64,000 nucleotides of DNA, from contig JAURAI010000008.1 in assembly GCA_030829545.1 (NCBI GenBank), forward strand, positions 1-64,000, read 5' to 3'. Below are positions 46,601-55,200 of the stretch, in pieces (positions within the stretch are counted from its first letter, which is position 1; the number at the start of each line of letters is the position of its first letter). The notes beneath the pieces are model-generated. The model had not been told where the DNA came from. It did not search any database and saw only the letters and a program-made list of their open reading frames with translations. A program made the position numbers and the translations under genes. The DNA is from Candidatus Poseidonia sp. (GTDB lineage: Archaea; Thermoplasmatota; Poseidoniia; Poseidoniales; Poseidoniaceae).

Positions 46601-48301
46601 AATCGATGAGGTGCCTGCGATCAAGAAGAGCGTGTTGGGCGGAGATGCAGGGTTGATTGGGAGGGTCGGGTCGTTGACGTTGCCGTTGGAATCTCCGCTG
46701 AAATTTTTGATGGCGATGATAAGCGAAAGACGATCGGGAATCTCACCGGGGAAATTCACCGAACCGGGAGCCTCCCCAATCGTGGTGAAGATGGCAGCGA
46801 TTTCGTCAGAATGCATGGTCCCTGAAGGCATCCCGCGTATCCACAAGCGAGAATCTGTGATGTTGCCGAAGGGGTCGTCACCTTCGGGAACGTTGGAACG
46901 ATCTTCGAAGTAATGGATGTAGACGTCGGTACCTACATCGGAAAAGATTTCAACGGTATCAAAGGTATTTTGGCCGAAATTATCGTTGCGAAGCGTGAGG
47001 TCAACTTCGCTGGGAATGAGTGTTTTGCCCTCCTCTGGGTGAAATCCAACATCGATGTAAGCGTACTCAAGAATCGGAATGGATTCATCCGGCTGAACCT
47101 CTCCAAAGTGAACATAACCAACCCCGATGCCAATGCCACATTTGTGCTCGCGGCTCGGGGCGTCATGATCCGTGGCAGGGTCATAATTGAGAGTCTCGCT
47201 GCAGTCTGTCTGTTTGTTGCTGCCCGATTGATTGGGGTTTGTCAAGCGTACAGCATAGGGTGCAGTGATACCGGTGAGGGCTAATTCACTGGAATTGACT
47301 TGTCCAGTCAACAATGCCAGCGTCAACTCCGCAACTGACGTGAAAGCAGCATTGAGGTCAAAGGTGACTCGCTGAATGCCGACGCTCAAATCTACGTCTA
47401 CGGGTGGCTGAGTGAAGCGCGTATCAATCACCACGGCATAGGATTCAGAATTTGAGAGGGTCACGTCAAAAGAAAGACCCTTCATGAGCGTCACCTCAAG
47501 GTATTCCAGCTCGTTCCACAACGGGTCGTTCACGTTGAGTGATTTCACCGACCATTCAAGAGTCGGACGCAACCAAATCTCGTTGATGATTGGAATGATA
47601 CCGCCACCAAATTCAACGCCCCAACCATCACCAAAGGTGGTCAGGCCTTCAATGGTCAAGGCAACGGAGAGATCGTCAGTTCCGTCGCCGTCGATGTCGA
47701 TGTAATTCTCAAAGAGAACGAAATCGGTGCCAACGAATAATTCACCAGTGAACGTGCCTGAATCCCATGCTTCGTAGGAAGGACCGTTGTTTCGTGATGA
47801 GAAATTAACGTAGACTGCATAGGTATTGATGCCGAAACCAAGCAAGTTGTCAAGGCCCAAGGCGTCAACTGAAAAGAGGGTCTCCCAAAGATTGTAGGGC
47901 CAAGCATCCGGATGGGTTGTGACATCGGTCAAGAAGTTATAGGGGCGTGGGTGGTCTTCCTCCATGGGTGAAGTATCACGCAATTCGACCTGGTCAAGAT
48001 AATTCTCGGCGTCGGCCAATGCGTCACCGCTCTGAATCGGGCGCTTGGATGCGTCAAGGAGAGCAAACGAACTCTGTGAACCCTGTATGGCCACGACTTC
48101 TTCTCCAGTATTGGATCGGTCTGCTAAGGTCTCTGCCAGCGCATCGAGAACGCCGAAGTCATCCCTGGCCACTGAAATGTCAGCCGAAACGGGCTGCACC
48201 AAGGAGAAAAGCATCACACTGACGAGAAGAAATGCAAGGCCCTTACCGTTGTTTGATTGCGGCAAGCCTGCTCGCACAACGCGTAATGCAGGCTCATCCA
48301 T
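43637..48301 (-). CDS. Giant exported protein of unknown family
   Basis: About 1554 residues. It has a signal peptide (GLAFLLVSVMLFSLVQPVSA) and a final hydrophobic stretch (SSAVASGLALIFG) that could anchor or associate with the membrane. The rest is beta-rich with recurrent LTLALLTGQ-, MRIGGIS- and GLPAEFSLVLGD-type strands, an EF-like acidic turn (DIDGDGTDDLSV) and very few cysteines. The LPAxFSLxLGD-like elements recur (DLPTRFVLELTD, DLPGEMHLATEP), suggesting an internal repeat family. I do not recognise a named domain. Start ATG 48301 is chosen; GTG 48307 is also possible. It probably forms part of the outer surface. Confidence 0.7.
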   Translation of the reverse strand: MDEPALRVVRAGLPQSNNGKGLAFLLVSVMLFSLVQPVSADISVARDDFGVLDALAETLADRSNTGEEVVAIQGSQSSFALLDASKRPIQSGDALADAENYLDQVELRDTSPMEEDHPRPYNFLTDVTTHPDAWPYNLWETLFSVDALGLDNLLGFGINTYAVYVNFSSRNNGPSYEAWDSGTFTGELFVGTDFVLFENYIDIDGDGTDDLSVALTIEGLTTFGDGWGVEFGGGIIPIINEIWLRPTLEWSVKSLNVNDPLWNELEYLEVTLMKGLSFDVTLSNSESYAVVIDTRFTQPPVDVDLSVGIQRVTFDLNAAFTSVAELTLALLTGQVNSSELALTGITAPYAVRLTNPNQSGSNKQTDCSETLNYDPATDHDAPSREHKCGIGIGVGYVHFGEVQPDESIPILEYAYIDVGFHPEEGKTLIPSEVDLTLRNDNFGQNTFDTVEIFSDVGTDVYIHYFEDRSNVPEGDDPFGNITDSRLWIRGMPSGTMHSDEIAAIFTTIGEAPGSVNFPGEIPDRLSLIIAIKNFSGDSNGNVNDPTLPINPASPPNTLFLIAGTSSIVSFNYDSTFKRGGYSGDTSSMLVSMENLPRVIVIQGSFLLSSTGVNRMNYDNPNLNTIAQLFDNALLTIIEVVLDIGTILNGLPNAVVGTAGSTGGEIQISCFNQVKKSLPDSQREPMEIDTLTFALASSPQPWLPEMDHILLSEDTNIAVVDGRTGPVDPLVPVAMSMRIGGISQVRHAFDPINEVRDMQLQGSPSGSLLIGHIKHDDGDLASAVKQSATVSNRPGGFNIAQQADSLQYQASEPIGTITYGGQSGDQRNAIRMDGLPAEFSLVLGDTVGYVADQPMQRIQLQMTNASTPLTMDGDHMRFWVNEDTAEASLSMQLSDITSIQRLSPLVPGSTGPEGNSQIQLIRATSSPFAVSFEDESTYDDPFLGLNGRVYFEPLPANISLTLPSDVDSEGLALPTFGEEEGIEAVSFFLGDLVDFGKVVNDFVHALSVNVGGDIGENENMSLGLDLFTGESFDMTVDLKKGSNLEAEPDWMHGIGLESLEQTRLEFNLSRMPTYTLSSREVISEILADGKVDENERPQALSIIRSTNVTGAEPLVDALEDGRIFADEMRDVNLTVLNEQGITLEDRRSWHIRSWLPSLPAGTIELVYDFRMLDGIPTYEVDLKMSQWQPEREQFTIVANGLEGQDIQLFVDGFDTTQPRNVEINALFSTQENLTVPRVSIDMHYDAGVRLKSAHAILIDHQALTRVETLVMGIPQSTDVSAVIGDILILDLVVPEEYRINEHSADSLMLQQLRYVDGFWWPSTAFMRDLPGEMHLATEPDTRFDIRKQTAFQGMRTLDYSSNTDDMDLYLEASGRAIDAKGDVLMLAEDLPTRFVLELTDDFGMRFESSGVGVKQVYIRQTDMPAAPGVTIERIEVVGQNLKGATIHIYSGPGEYPLIVIDDITDGRLVASAEAYLQPGYYVPLFGDFEFEGRAVLLDAQFTGIIPTASSIGVNGIVTDLSLVGSLTGGLVETRHIMVVDPISSAVASGLALIFG

Positions 48302-48385
48302 GACCACGGGTCATCCCTCCTCCTTTGAGAAGCATTCGCCGCCATGACTCATCGGACGCTTCTTTTTTGACCGAAAAAGAAGGAT

Positions 48386-50962
48386 TCATTCCTTCTTGAT
48401 AAGTTGGTCTTCTCCGCAGGACGGGCAGGCTGTAATGGCTTCAGCCAAACCAGCCGGAAGGTCGATTTCGAACAAGGCCTCACACGCGCTGCAGGTGTGA
48501 CGTACAAGCGTGGGGGCGGGTGCTGGCGGTGGCGTGGATTGCGGGGCTTGTGGAGGTTCAGCCGCAACTGGTAAGGCCACGGTTGGCGCAACCGGAGCCG
48601 GTTCAGTTGAGAGAGGCAATGCCACGCTGCTCGATGCGAGCGATGGTGTCGTCTGCGAGGCTTGTGGAGGAAGAGCAACTTCACTTGTTTCGAGTTGGTC
48701 CTCGACAGGTGGTGGCGAAACGGGCTCATCATCTTCAAACTCGGTCATCAACGATGCGAGGGGGTCATCAGCAGGTGAAGCCGGTGAACCCAGATCAAAT
48801 CCAGATTCATTGAGCAAAGCAGCCGCTTCTGCAGCAGCTTGGCTGCTGCCTTGGGAAAGCGTTGCAGATGCAACGGTACGAGGTGCAAAGGCCGAATCGT
48901 CTTGAGGGGCATCAGAAGTCCCGTAGATGGCTTCCATTTCGGCTTTCTTCGCCGCTGCTTCCTGATCTTCCTTCGGGCTGACTTCACCCATGTCCAATCC
49001 AGCATAGACCTCGGCTTTGGCGAGCAGCGAGATATTACGGCGTTGTGCGATCATCATCATATGTCCTCGGGCCTCTTCTTCCGAGAGACCTCGGTTGGTG
49101 AGAAGGTCAAGGGCAAGACGACGCTGCCAGAATCGATAGCCAAGCAGACCCACGCCGGCCAAAGAAAGGATGAGCAGAACCATGCCAATCATGGGCCCGT
49201 ACGACATTGAATTTTCCTGAGTAGCCGCTACGTCGACCGAAAAGGCGTAGGTTGCGGAGTTGTTGGAAGCATCAAAAACCGTCACGACGATGTCCTTCTT
49301 TCCAGCACGATCAAAGGTGATGCTTGGATTCAACCCCACTCGGTCTGGGTCGTCCCTTGTGTCCCCGTTTCCATCGGTATCTTCCGTTGGTTCAAGGTCC
49401 CAATGGACGCGCAAGTCAATCGCTGAATCGTAATCGTCTTCCACCTCGACGATGAAACTCGCAGCATCACCGGTGGCTAAATTGCTCGGGAAATCCGCCA
49501 AAAGAGAGGTATTGAACCGAGGCAGCGTGGCATCCACAAACCGTACACTTGAGGTGGTATTGGCCTCATTGCCGCTGGGATCGGTGACGATGAGCGTGAT
49601 TTCGCGAGTTGATACCGTGGCGCTGGTCAGTGTGAGGGTGGTGTTTTGATTTGACGTGACACCGTCGACCAACCACTCGCATGAATCGACTTGGTCGTCG
49701 TCGGTACTGGATGCACAGGTGAGAACCATCGTTTGACCAACATCGGCTCTCCACCCGTCTGACACGGGCGTTGCTCCACTGGATGCCTGCATTCTTGCTG
49801 TTGGGGCAACGGTGTCTTCGACCGTGACCGTATGACTCGAACTGACCACTTCCCCTGATGCAGCAGTCATGGTCACTGTCACCGTTTTTTGCCCGGGACT
49901 GTCCCAAGATGTTGTGACTTCAAGACCCTGTCCGTCAGCGTCATTGGAACCATTACCGTCCAGATTTACATCCTTTTCAGCATCAAAATCCCATGAGAAG
50001 GAGCCACGTTGGCCCAAGCGATTGGGGGATGAAGCAGCATCGAGTGTGATACTCTCGCCGATGGAGACCATGCTTCCGCTATCGTCACTGATGACGGGGG
50101 TGAGTGGGGGTGAGAGTTCAAGGCGGACGGTCATCCGCAGGTCTTCTGTTCCATTGCCACCACCCAATGGTACGTCTGTGTTGTCGACCACGAGAAGCAA
50201 TTCTTCTCCTTCAAGCGAACTTGGAACCTGCCAGGTCAGCGATTTGGGAGTATCCACCGTTTGCAATCCACCCCCGTCAATGTACTGGATGCCAACGGCA
50301 CCCGAGGTGTAGCGGTCGTGCATGGCACGCGTTTGGAGGTATACATCTCCAACGAACTCAAGGTCCCAGGCTGAAAGAACCAAGGTCGTTCCACCGTCCA
50401 ATCGGAGGTCGTCACCGTCGAAAAGGATGGAATATGTCCCAGCATCCACGCCTACGAGGTCGTTGAACGGCGTCCAGAAACTCTCTTGCAGCGGAGAAAC
50501 GGAAGCGGAAACTGTGCTGCGGATGCCACCTTGATCACCCTGTCCTGCGTCGCCATCATGAGCGGTGTTGTCGAGCACCATGTACCAGTTCTTAGCTTGA
50601 ATAGAGGGCGGAACACTCCAGTGGAATTCATAGCCCCCGAGAGCAAATTCAGAGCTGGCTGGCTGAGCCATTGAAGCGCGATACGATTGTCCTAATTCGT
50701 AGGGCTGTATTCCGTTTTCATCAAAGAAAAGGAGGTCGATGGCATCGTTGACAATAACGACATTCATCGCATAAACATCACCAGGAGAGAGGACACCCAA
50801 GTCCACGATAATACAAACATCAGGGTCGATGTCAATGGTTGGCGGAAGGGTTGTTGCTGATTGAGTCAGGCAGCCGGGAGCATCACGGCCTTGCGCTGCC
50901 AATGCTGTTGAAGGGACACAAGCCACCAAGAGCAACATCAGGACGACGGTCGCACAGCGCAT
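48386..50962 (-). CDS. PKD/PPC-type surface protein with cytosolic zinc ribbon
   Basis: 858 residues from ATG 50962. A signal peptide (ATVVLMLLLVACVPSTALA) is followed by two prepeptidase-C-terminal-like modules (GDVYAMNVVIVNDAIDLLFF and a second near residue 175) and PKD-like modules (GSFSWDFDAEKD; PSITFDRAGKKDIVVTVFD). One helix (MIGMVLLILSLAGVGLLGY, about 590-612) leads to a cytosolic part. That part has a helical SHOCT-like piece (LTNRGLSEEEARGHMMMI), a Pro/Ala/Ser-rich linker and a terminal CxxC...CxxC ribbon (CSACEALFEIDL, then CPSCGEDQLIKKE). It resembles the 944-aa protein at 15.8 kb in overall plan. Confidence 0.82.
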   Translation of the reverse strand: MRCATVVLMLLLVACVPSTALAAQGRDAPGCLTQSATTLPPTIDIDPDVCIIVDLGVLSPGDVYAMNVVIVNDAIDLLFFDENGIQPYELGQSYRASMAQPASSEFALGGYEFHWSVPPSIQAKNWYMVLDNTAHDGDAGQGDQGGIRSTVSASVSPLQESFWTPFNDLVGVDAGTYSILFDGDDLRLDGGTTLVLSAWDLEFVGDVYLQTRAMHDRYTSGAVGIQYIDGGGLQTVDTPKSLTWQVPSSLEGEELLLVVDNTDVPLGGGNGTEDLRMTVRLELSPPLTPVISDDSGSMVSIGESITLDAASSPNRLGQRGSFSWDFDAEKDVNLDGNGSNDADGQGLEVTTSWDSPGQKTVTVTMTAASGEVVSSSHTVTVEDTVAPTARMQASSGATPVSDGWRADVGQTMVLTCASSTDDDQVDSCEWLVDGVTSNQNTTLTLTSATVSTREITLIVTDPSGNEANTTSSVRFVDATLPRFNTSLLADFPSNLATGDAASFIVEVEDDYDSAIDLRVHWDLEPTEDTDGNGDTRDDPDRVGLNPSITFDRAGKKDIVVTVFDASNNSATYAFSVDVAATQENSMSYGPMIGMVLLILSLAGVGLLGYRFWQRRLALDLLTNRGLSEEEARGHMMMIAQRRNISLLAKAEVYAGLDMGEVSPKEDQEAAAKKAEMEAIYGTSDAPQDDSAFAPRTVASATLSQGSSQAAAEAAALLNESGFDLGSPASPADDPLASLMTEFEDDEPVSPPPVEDQLETSEVALPPQASQTTPSLASSSVALPLSTEPAPVAPTVALPVAAEPPQAPQSTPPPAPAPTLVRHTCSACEALFEIDLPAGLAEAITACPSCGEDQLIKKE

Positions 50963-50987
50963 GAAGCATGGATAGCAATCCGCCCTT

Positions 50988-52130
50988 TCAACGATTGGGT
51001 GCAATGCTCGCCTGCTGCCAACCGTCTTCATTTCGTATCAGGTGGGTGACCTTTCCGTCATCTTCAACCACCATTCGGTCGCCATCTTCAAGAGCTACGA
51101 CGGGTAAGTCATCGGCATCCTGCAGGGCTTCGTCAAGAGCGCTGCGAGATGATTTGATACGACTGCTGTAGTGCGTCAGGGCGAGAACACCAGCGTTCAA
51201 ATGATGGGCTGAGCGAACAGCCCCTTTGGCCGTCGAATGGAGGTGTTCCTCTGCTTTCTCCTGTTGCTCTTCAAGGAAGGTGGCTTCATGCACCAAGAGG
51301 GTCGGTGCCAGTTCAGGCGTGAACCCTTGAGCCATTGATGCTGTATCGCCCGAAATCATCACGCTGGTTGGTGCGTGGTCGGACAACCTGAACGAACTGG
51401 CTGTCAATGCCGTCCCGTCCTTCATTTCAACATCCTGACCCTTTGCAAGTTGTGTGCGCTCATCGGTAGAAAGGTTGAGTGCCTTCGCTCGTTCACGGTC
51501 AAAGGCACCTTTGGTTGGACCTTGGCCAATCATCCAAGCGCATGAGGGGACCGAATGGGTGGTCGGCACAGCACGCAAGGAACATTTCTTCCAACCCTGT
51601 GGCTGAGGCATCTCGTCGAGAAGAAGGCCGGTGAACGTGGATGGATTCATCTCAATCCATCGGTCATTAACAGGGTCTCCCAGCACCCAACGCACGGGAA
51701 AGGCAAGGTATTGGGCACCAAGTTCGAGCCAAGCTCGCCATTGACGAGCCAATTCCGCTGGTGGGGCATCCTTCGGCAAGGGTGTGCCCTCGAGCAGGGC
51801 ATCAATCACATCCGAAGAGGTAGGCCCGAGGATGAGGAGGGGTTGTTGGCGATGCTCTAAGTCCATCGATTGCAACCAAGGAAGCGCTCCCCATGTATGG
51901 TCGAGATGACCGTGAGTGAAAGCGAGGACGGCAATGTCGCTGGGCTTCAAGGTCACGCCTTTTGCCTTGGTTTTGAGATGCTTACGTTGCGCACCGTAGC
52001 GTTCCTGAAAGCCTTCACCTGCATCGACAACAACGGTTCCGTCGGCACATTTGATGATGCTTCCGCTCACCGAGCGCGTCCCAGTTGGTCGCGCTGATGC
52101 CGTACCGAGAACATGAACGTCAAAGGGCAT
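50988..52130 (-). CDS. rnz: Ribonuclease Z
   Basis: 380-residue metallo-beta-lactamase-fold endonuclease that cuts the 3' trailer from tRNA precursors. The N-terminus FDVHVLGTASARPTGTRSVS and the zinc motif FTHGHLDHTWGALPWL (H-x-H-x-D-H) are diagnostic. Later metal ligands lie in TTHSVPSCAW, ISGDT, HEATF and LTHYSSR. Slightly longer than the archaeal norm of about 300-310, with extra residues near 130-190. It follows the PRC-barrel gene by 9 nt on the same strand, with an AGGTGA site before its ATG. Confidence 0.95.
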   Translation of the reverse strand: MPFDVHVLGTASARPTGTRSVSGSIIKCADGTVVVDAGEGFQERYGAQRKHLKTKAKGVTLKPSDIAVLAFTHGHLDHTWGALPWLQSMDLEHRQQPLLILGPTSSDVIDALLEGTPLPKDAPPAELARQWRAWLELGAQYLAFPVRWVLGDPVNDRWIEMNPSTFTGLLLDEMPQPQGWKKCSLRAVPTTHSVPSCAWMIGQGPTKGAFDRERAKALNLSTDERTQLAKGQDVEMKDGTALTASSFRLSDHAPTSVMISGDTASMAQGFTPELAPTLLVHEATFLEEQQEKAEEHLHSTAKGAVRSAHHLNAGVLALTHYSSRIKSSRSALDEALQDADDLPVVALEDGDRMVVEDDGKVTHLIRNEDGWQQASIAPNR

Positions 52131-52139
52131 GAAATCACC

Positions 52140-52379
52140 TCAGGAATTCATCGGAATGGGTGTCGCTGGAAACCATCGAAGGAGGACGATCTCGTCAATA
52201 GCACGAATCCAGCGCCAAGGAACGGCGAGAGGGATGCTCCCCTCAACCAAGTCTTCGGGCGTATCGCGTACGAAAAGGTGCGTGCAGTGCATGCTTTCTG
52301 CGTCAATAACGGCATCGTGAACGGTACCTAATTTCCGACCGTTGGGCAAATAGACTTCAAGACCCGTCCATCTGGACAT
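52140..52379 (-). CDS. PRC-barrel domain protein
   Basis: 79 residues from ATG 52379, or 86 from ATG 52400. The pattern GLEVYLPNGRKLGTVHDAVID, ...LFVRDTPED..., and IPLAVPWRWIRAIDEIVLLR is that of small archaeal PRC-barrel proteins. These form a six-strand barrel related to the PRC domain of RimM and are linked to RNA metabolism and, in some archaea, to cell division (CdpB family). It sits between eL15 and RNase Z, favouring an RNA-related role here. The two ATGs have similar weak upstream sites, so the start is open. Confidence 0.83.
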   Translation of the reverse strand: MSRWTGLEVYLPNGRKLGTVHDAVIDAESMHCTHLFVRDTPEDLVEGSIPLAVPWRWIRAIDEIVLLRWFPATPIPMNS

Positions 52380-52483
52380 GACCTCTTCACCTTGCACCAT
52401 GATGTGGCCTGTGGGTTGACCCTCAATAAAACAACGGCCTGAGTTGAAGCCATTTGACCCAAACTTGGGTCGTCAATTCAGCG

Positions 52484-53086
52484 TCACTTACCACGGTTGA
52501 GGTTTGCACGCAGCGAGGGTCGCAACTTTTCTGCGCCCTTACCCTTCTTGTGCAGACCACGACCACGCTTTCCAGCAGAGGTCTTGCCACGGTAGGCTCG
52601 TCCACGGTGGGCGGTGTTGCCGTTAGCCCGTGAGAATACACCGAGTTGCTTGTCGTTGATGATAGCGGGGTGGTGTGTGTCAAGCATAATGACTTCGAAG
52701 AACTTGTGCTTTCCGTCTTGTCCAACCCAGTAGGAGTTGAGCACTTCGAGGTTGGGGAAGTGACGAGCCACACGCTCTTCGGCGATGCGTTGCGTGTTCT
52801 TGGCCATGGTGATCTTGGAGATACCAGCCTTGGATGGCTTGCGCTTCATGTGGATTTTACCCTTACGAAGTCCACCACGTCGAACACGGGTGCGAATCAG
52901 GATAACGCCTTGCTTGGATTTGTAACCAAGACGGCGAGCGGCATCGAGGCGAGTGGGTCGCTCAATGCGGCAGTTGACGGGTTCACGGCGCCATTGTGCC
53001 ATGCGAGCCTGCCGGTACATGTGGGGCAGTGCATCGTTTGGGCGCTTCCATGTTTGTCGTACGTGTTGATACAATCCTTGAGCCAT
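52484..53086 (-). CDS. rpl15e: Large ribosomal subunit protein eL15
   Basis: 200 residues, highly basic. YQHVRQTWKRPNDALPHMYR, QWRREPVNCRIERPTRLDAAR, LGYKSKQGVILIRTRVRRGG and FPNLEVLNSYWVGQDGKHKF are typical of eL15 (L15e), which is found in archaea and eukaryotes but not bacteria. ATG 53086 has GAGGTG seven bases upstream, so the GTG start at 53095 is unnecessary. The archaeal-type sequence is one of the clearest domain-of-life markers in the window. Confidence 0.97.
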   Translation of the reverse strand: MAQGLYQHVRQTWKRPNDALPHMYRQARMAQWRREPVNCRIERPTRLDAARRLGYKSKQGVILIRTRVRRGGLRKGKIHMKRKPSKAGISKITMAKNTQRIAEERVARHFPNLEVLNSYWVGQDGKHKFFEVIMLDTHHPAIINDKQLGVFSRANGNTAHRGRAYRGKTSAGKRGRGLHKKGKGAEKLRPSLRANLNRGK

Positions 53087-53161
53087 GGATGTCACCTCTG
53101 CTTCTCAGCATCACGGCGACAAATCTCCCCTTTATGAGTCTGCCCACGCGTTCTTTGCCGC

Positions 53162-53539
53162 TCAGGGTTGCCAAAGCGGAAGTCCTTCAGCTTGGATTCC
53201 ACGCCATCCGCCCCACAAAGAGAGGACGTTGGCCCACCCCATCTCCTGAACGGATTTGGCTGCAAGTGCGCTGCGAAATCCACCTCCACAGTAGAGAACA
53301 ATACGGGCGTCATCATCCCACTCCTGCTTCTCAATGTCCCGCTCAAGAACTCCTTTGCCGATGTGTACCGCGCCCTCAAGGTGACCTGCTGCATATTCGT
53401 GAGCCTCACGCACGTCGACGACGATGAGTTGGTCTCCATCGTCCATCATGGCCCGCAGTTGTGCTGAATCGCATTCCTCAATGAGGGCACGAGCAGCATC
53501 AACGCTGGCGAGGAATCGGGGGCTGTGGGTTTTGCCCAT
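53162..53539 (-). CDS. Single-domain rhodanese-like sulfurtransferase
   Basis: 125 residues. VDVREAHEYAAGHLEGAVHI is the rhodanese CH2A region. IVLYCGGGFRSALAAKSVQEM holds the active-site cysteine in a six-residue loop (C-G-G-G-F-R), and the protein ends with an NVLSLWGGWRGI strand. The cysteine carries persulfide sulfur for transfer or detoxification. The loop C-G-G-G-F-R is close to the usual C-x-x-G-x-R. The substrate is not readable. It is divergent from the methyltransferase gene, with 50 nt between starts, so the region may hold a shared promoter. Confidence 0.92.
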   Translation of the reverse strand: MGKTHSPRFLASVDAARALIEECDSAQLRAMMDDGDQLIVVDVREAHEYAAGHLEGAVHIGKGVLERDIEKQEWDDDARIVLYCGGGFRSALAAKSVQEMGWANVLSLWGGWRGIQAEGLPLWQP

Positions 53540-53589
53540 GACCGGTCCAGAGGGGTTAGCCTCTTGAGGAAATCGCTCCAGCCCAATTC

Positions 53590-54300
53590 ATGGCTGAGCA
53601 GATTACCGGTCTCAAAGCGGTCACGGAGGCCTTGCAGTCAGGCCTCGCCCTCGACCGCGTTCTCGTCGACCGGGACCACGATACTTCAGCCCTCCGCGCC
53701 CTGTGCGAAGAGCGGGGAATCCCGTTGGAAGAAGGCTCAACCAACGACCTGTGGCGCATGTCGGCCGACGGCGCACAAGTCGCGCTTGCTTTGACCGGCA
53801 GAACCCAGCATACCACACTCGACGAGGTGATGCAAGGAGGAGGATGTGTGTGGCTTTTTGACGGCGTTGAATATTCAACAAACCTCGGCTTTGCGATCCG
53901 TACCGCCGAGGTTTCGGGAGCCGATGCAGTGGTCCTCAATGTCTCCAAAACACATGAAGAACGACGAACGATACGACGTGCAAGCATGCGTGCAGACCGC
54001 TTCATTCCCGTTATTTACGAGGCGACGACATCCATTCTTTCAGCCGCAAAAGAGCACGGGTTCAGAATCGTTGCTGCGGAAGATGTAGGAACGCACGGTC
54101 CTTGGGACGAGGACTTGACTGGCAATGTTCTTCTCGTGGTAGGGGCAGAACGTCACGGCGTCAGTGACGAGGTGCTGGCAGCCACCGATGCGATTGTTCG
54201 TTTGCCAATGCATGGTTTCGTCCCATCCTATAATTTGCAAGTAGCAGTCAGCGTTCTCGCTGTTGAAGCGCTTCGTCAGCGGCAAATGTTGCAAAACTGA
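53590..54300 (+). CDS. SpoU/TrmH-family RNA 2'-O-methyltransferase
   Basis: 236 residues. An N-terminal substrate-binding domain (ITGLKAVTEALQSGLALDRVLV) is followed by the knotted SPOUT domain. Motif 1 is FDGVEYSTNLGFAIRTAEVSGADAVVL, motif 2 is NVLLVVGAERHGVSDEVL and motif 3 is VRLPMHGFVPSYNLQVAVSVLAVE. These bind S-adenosylmethionine and the target ribose of rRNA or tRNA. The usual SLNxSxA of motif 3 reads SYNLQVA here, which is slightly divergent. Which nucleotide is methylated cannot be told from sequence. Confidence 0.92.
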   Translation: MAEQITGLKAVTEALQSGLALDRVLVDRDHDTSALRALCEERGIPLEEGSTNDLWRMSADGAQVALALTGRTQHTTLDEVMQGGGCVWLFDGVEYSTNLGFAIRTAEVSGADAVVLNVSKTHEERRTIRRASMRADRFIPVIYEATTSILSAAKEHGFRIVAAEDVGTHGPWDEDLTGNVLLVVGAERHGVSDEVLAATDAIVRLPMHGFVPSYNLQVAVSVLAVEALRQRQMLQN

Positions 54301-54307
54301 CTTAAAG
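54301..54307 (+). promoter_or_regulatory. Putative TATA box of DUF6159-like gene
   Basis: CTTAAAG immediately after the methyltransferase stop, about 25 nt before ATG 54328. The GAGGG between them is 5-8 nt from the ATG, so ribosome binding by an SD is also possible. Confidence 0.35.
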
Positions 54308-54327
54308 AACTCCTTTGAGGGTCATGC

Positions 54328-55188
54328 ATGGGATTCTTCGCAACCATTGGACGCGGCTGGCAAATGAGCAAACTGAGTATGAGTGTAATTCGCAAGGACC
54401 CAGAACTGCTCGTCTACATGATGATTTCAGCCGTCTTCAGCCTTGCCTGTATGATCGGAATCGGCTTGCCTCAATACATGGAGATGTCATGGGCCATTGA
54501 TGCAGATGGTGTTGCCACAGGTGCCTATCTTGGCTACGCATTTGCGGGTTACATGACCATGACCATCATTGTGACCTTCTGGAATTGTGCGATTGTCGCC
54601 AATGCCAACATCCGTTTGACCGGTGGCAACCCCACCTTTGGAGACGGGATTCGTGAAGCCTCAAAGCACCTGCCTGCAATCATTGCATGGGGCATTATCG
54701 CCGGTACGGTTGGATTGCTTCTAAAATTCCTCGAGGGCGCTGCACGAAGCAGTGACAACGATGCCATGCGGACGGTTGCTGTCTTCATACACATGATTGG
54801 AGGATTCATTTGGTGGGCCATGACCTTCTTCATGCTCCCCTTCTTGGTCATTGAAGGTCAATCGCTTGGAAACTCCCTCAAATCAAGCAAGGATACCTTC
54901 TTTGCAACCTGGGGCGAGAACATTACCTCAGGACTCGGAATCGGTCTTGTGGCCTTCTTGGTAGCGATTCCACTGATTGTCATTACCATTGCTCTCTTGA
55001 CGGTCATGCCGCTGCTCGGACTTGTCTTTGGCGCCCTTGCATTCGGCCTTCTTATTGCGGGAACTACCACTGCAGAACAAGTCGCGGTTGTCGCTCTTTA
55101 CCGCTTTGCGAAGGACGGATATATGCCACAGATCTACCAGAGTGCTGGCGTATTGACTTACAACTTTGGTAACGCACAAACCGTTTGA
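54328..55188 (+). CDS. DUF6159-like multi-pass membrane protein
   Basis: 286 residues with five to six transmembrane helices. It starts with an amphipathic stretch, FFATIGRGWQMSKLSMSVIRKDPELLVYMMIS, which matches the RGWxLxKxSxxVLxxDxELL pattern of DUF6159 proteins. Helices then alternate with short loops (GYMTMTIIVTFWNCAIVAN, NITSGLGIGLVAFLVAIPLI, LGLVFGALAFGLLIAGTTTAEQVAVVALYRFA). The function of the family is unknown. It is convergent with the 494-aa gene, with 12 nt between stops. Confidence 0.8.
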   Translation: MGFFATIGRGWQMSKLSMSVIRKDPELLVYMMISAVFSLACMIGIGLPQYMEMSWAIDADGVATGAYLGYAFAGYMTMTIIVTFWNCAIVANANIRLTGGNPTFGDGIREASKHLPAIIAWGIIAGTVGLLLKFLEGAARSSDNDAMRTVAVFIHMIGGFIWWAMTFFMLPFLVIEGQSLGNSLKSSKDTFFATWGENITSGLGIGLVAFLVAIPLIVITIALLTVMPLLGLVFGALAFGLLIAGTTTAEQVAVVALYRFAKDGYMPQIYQSAGVLTYNFGNAQTV

Positions 55189-55200
55189 GAACGAACGGGC

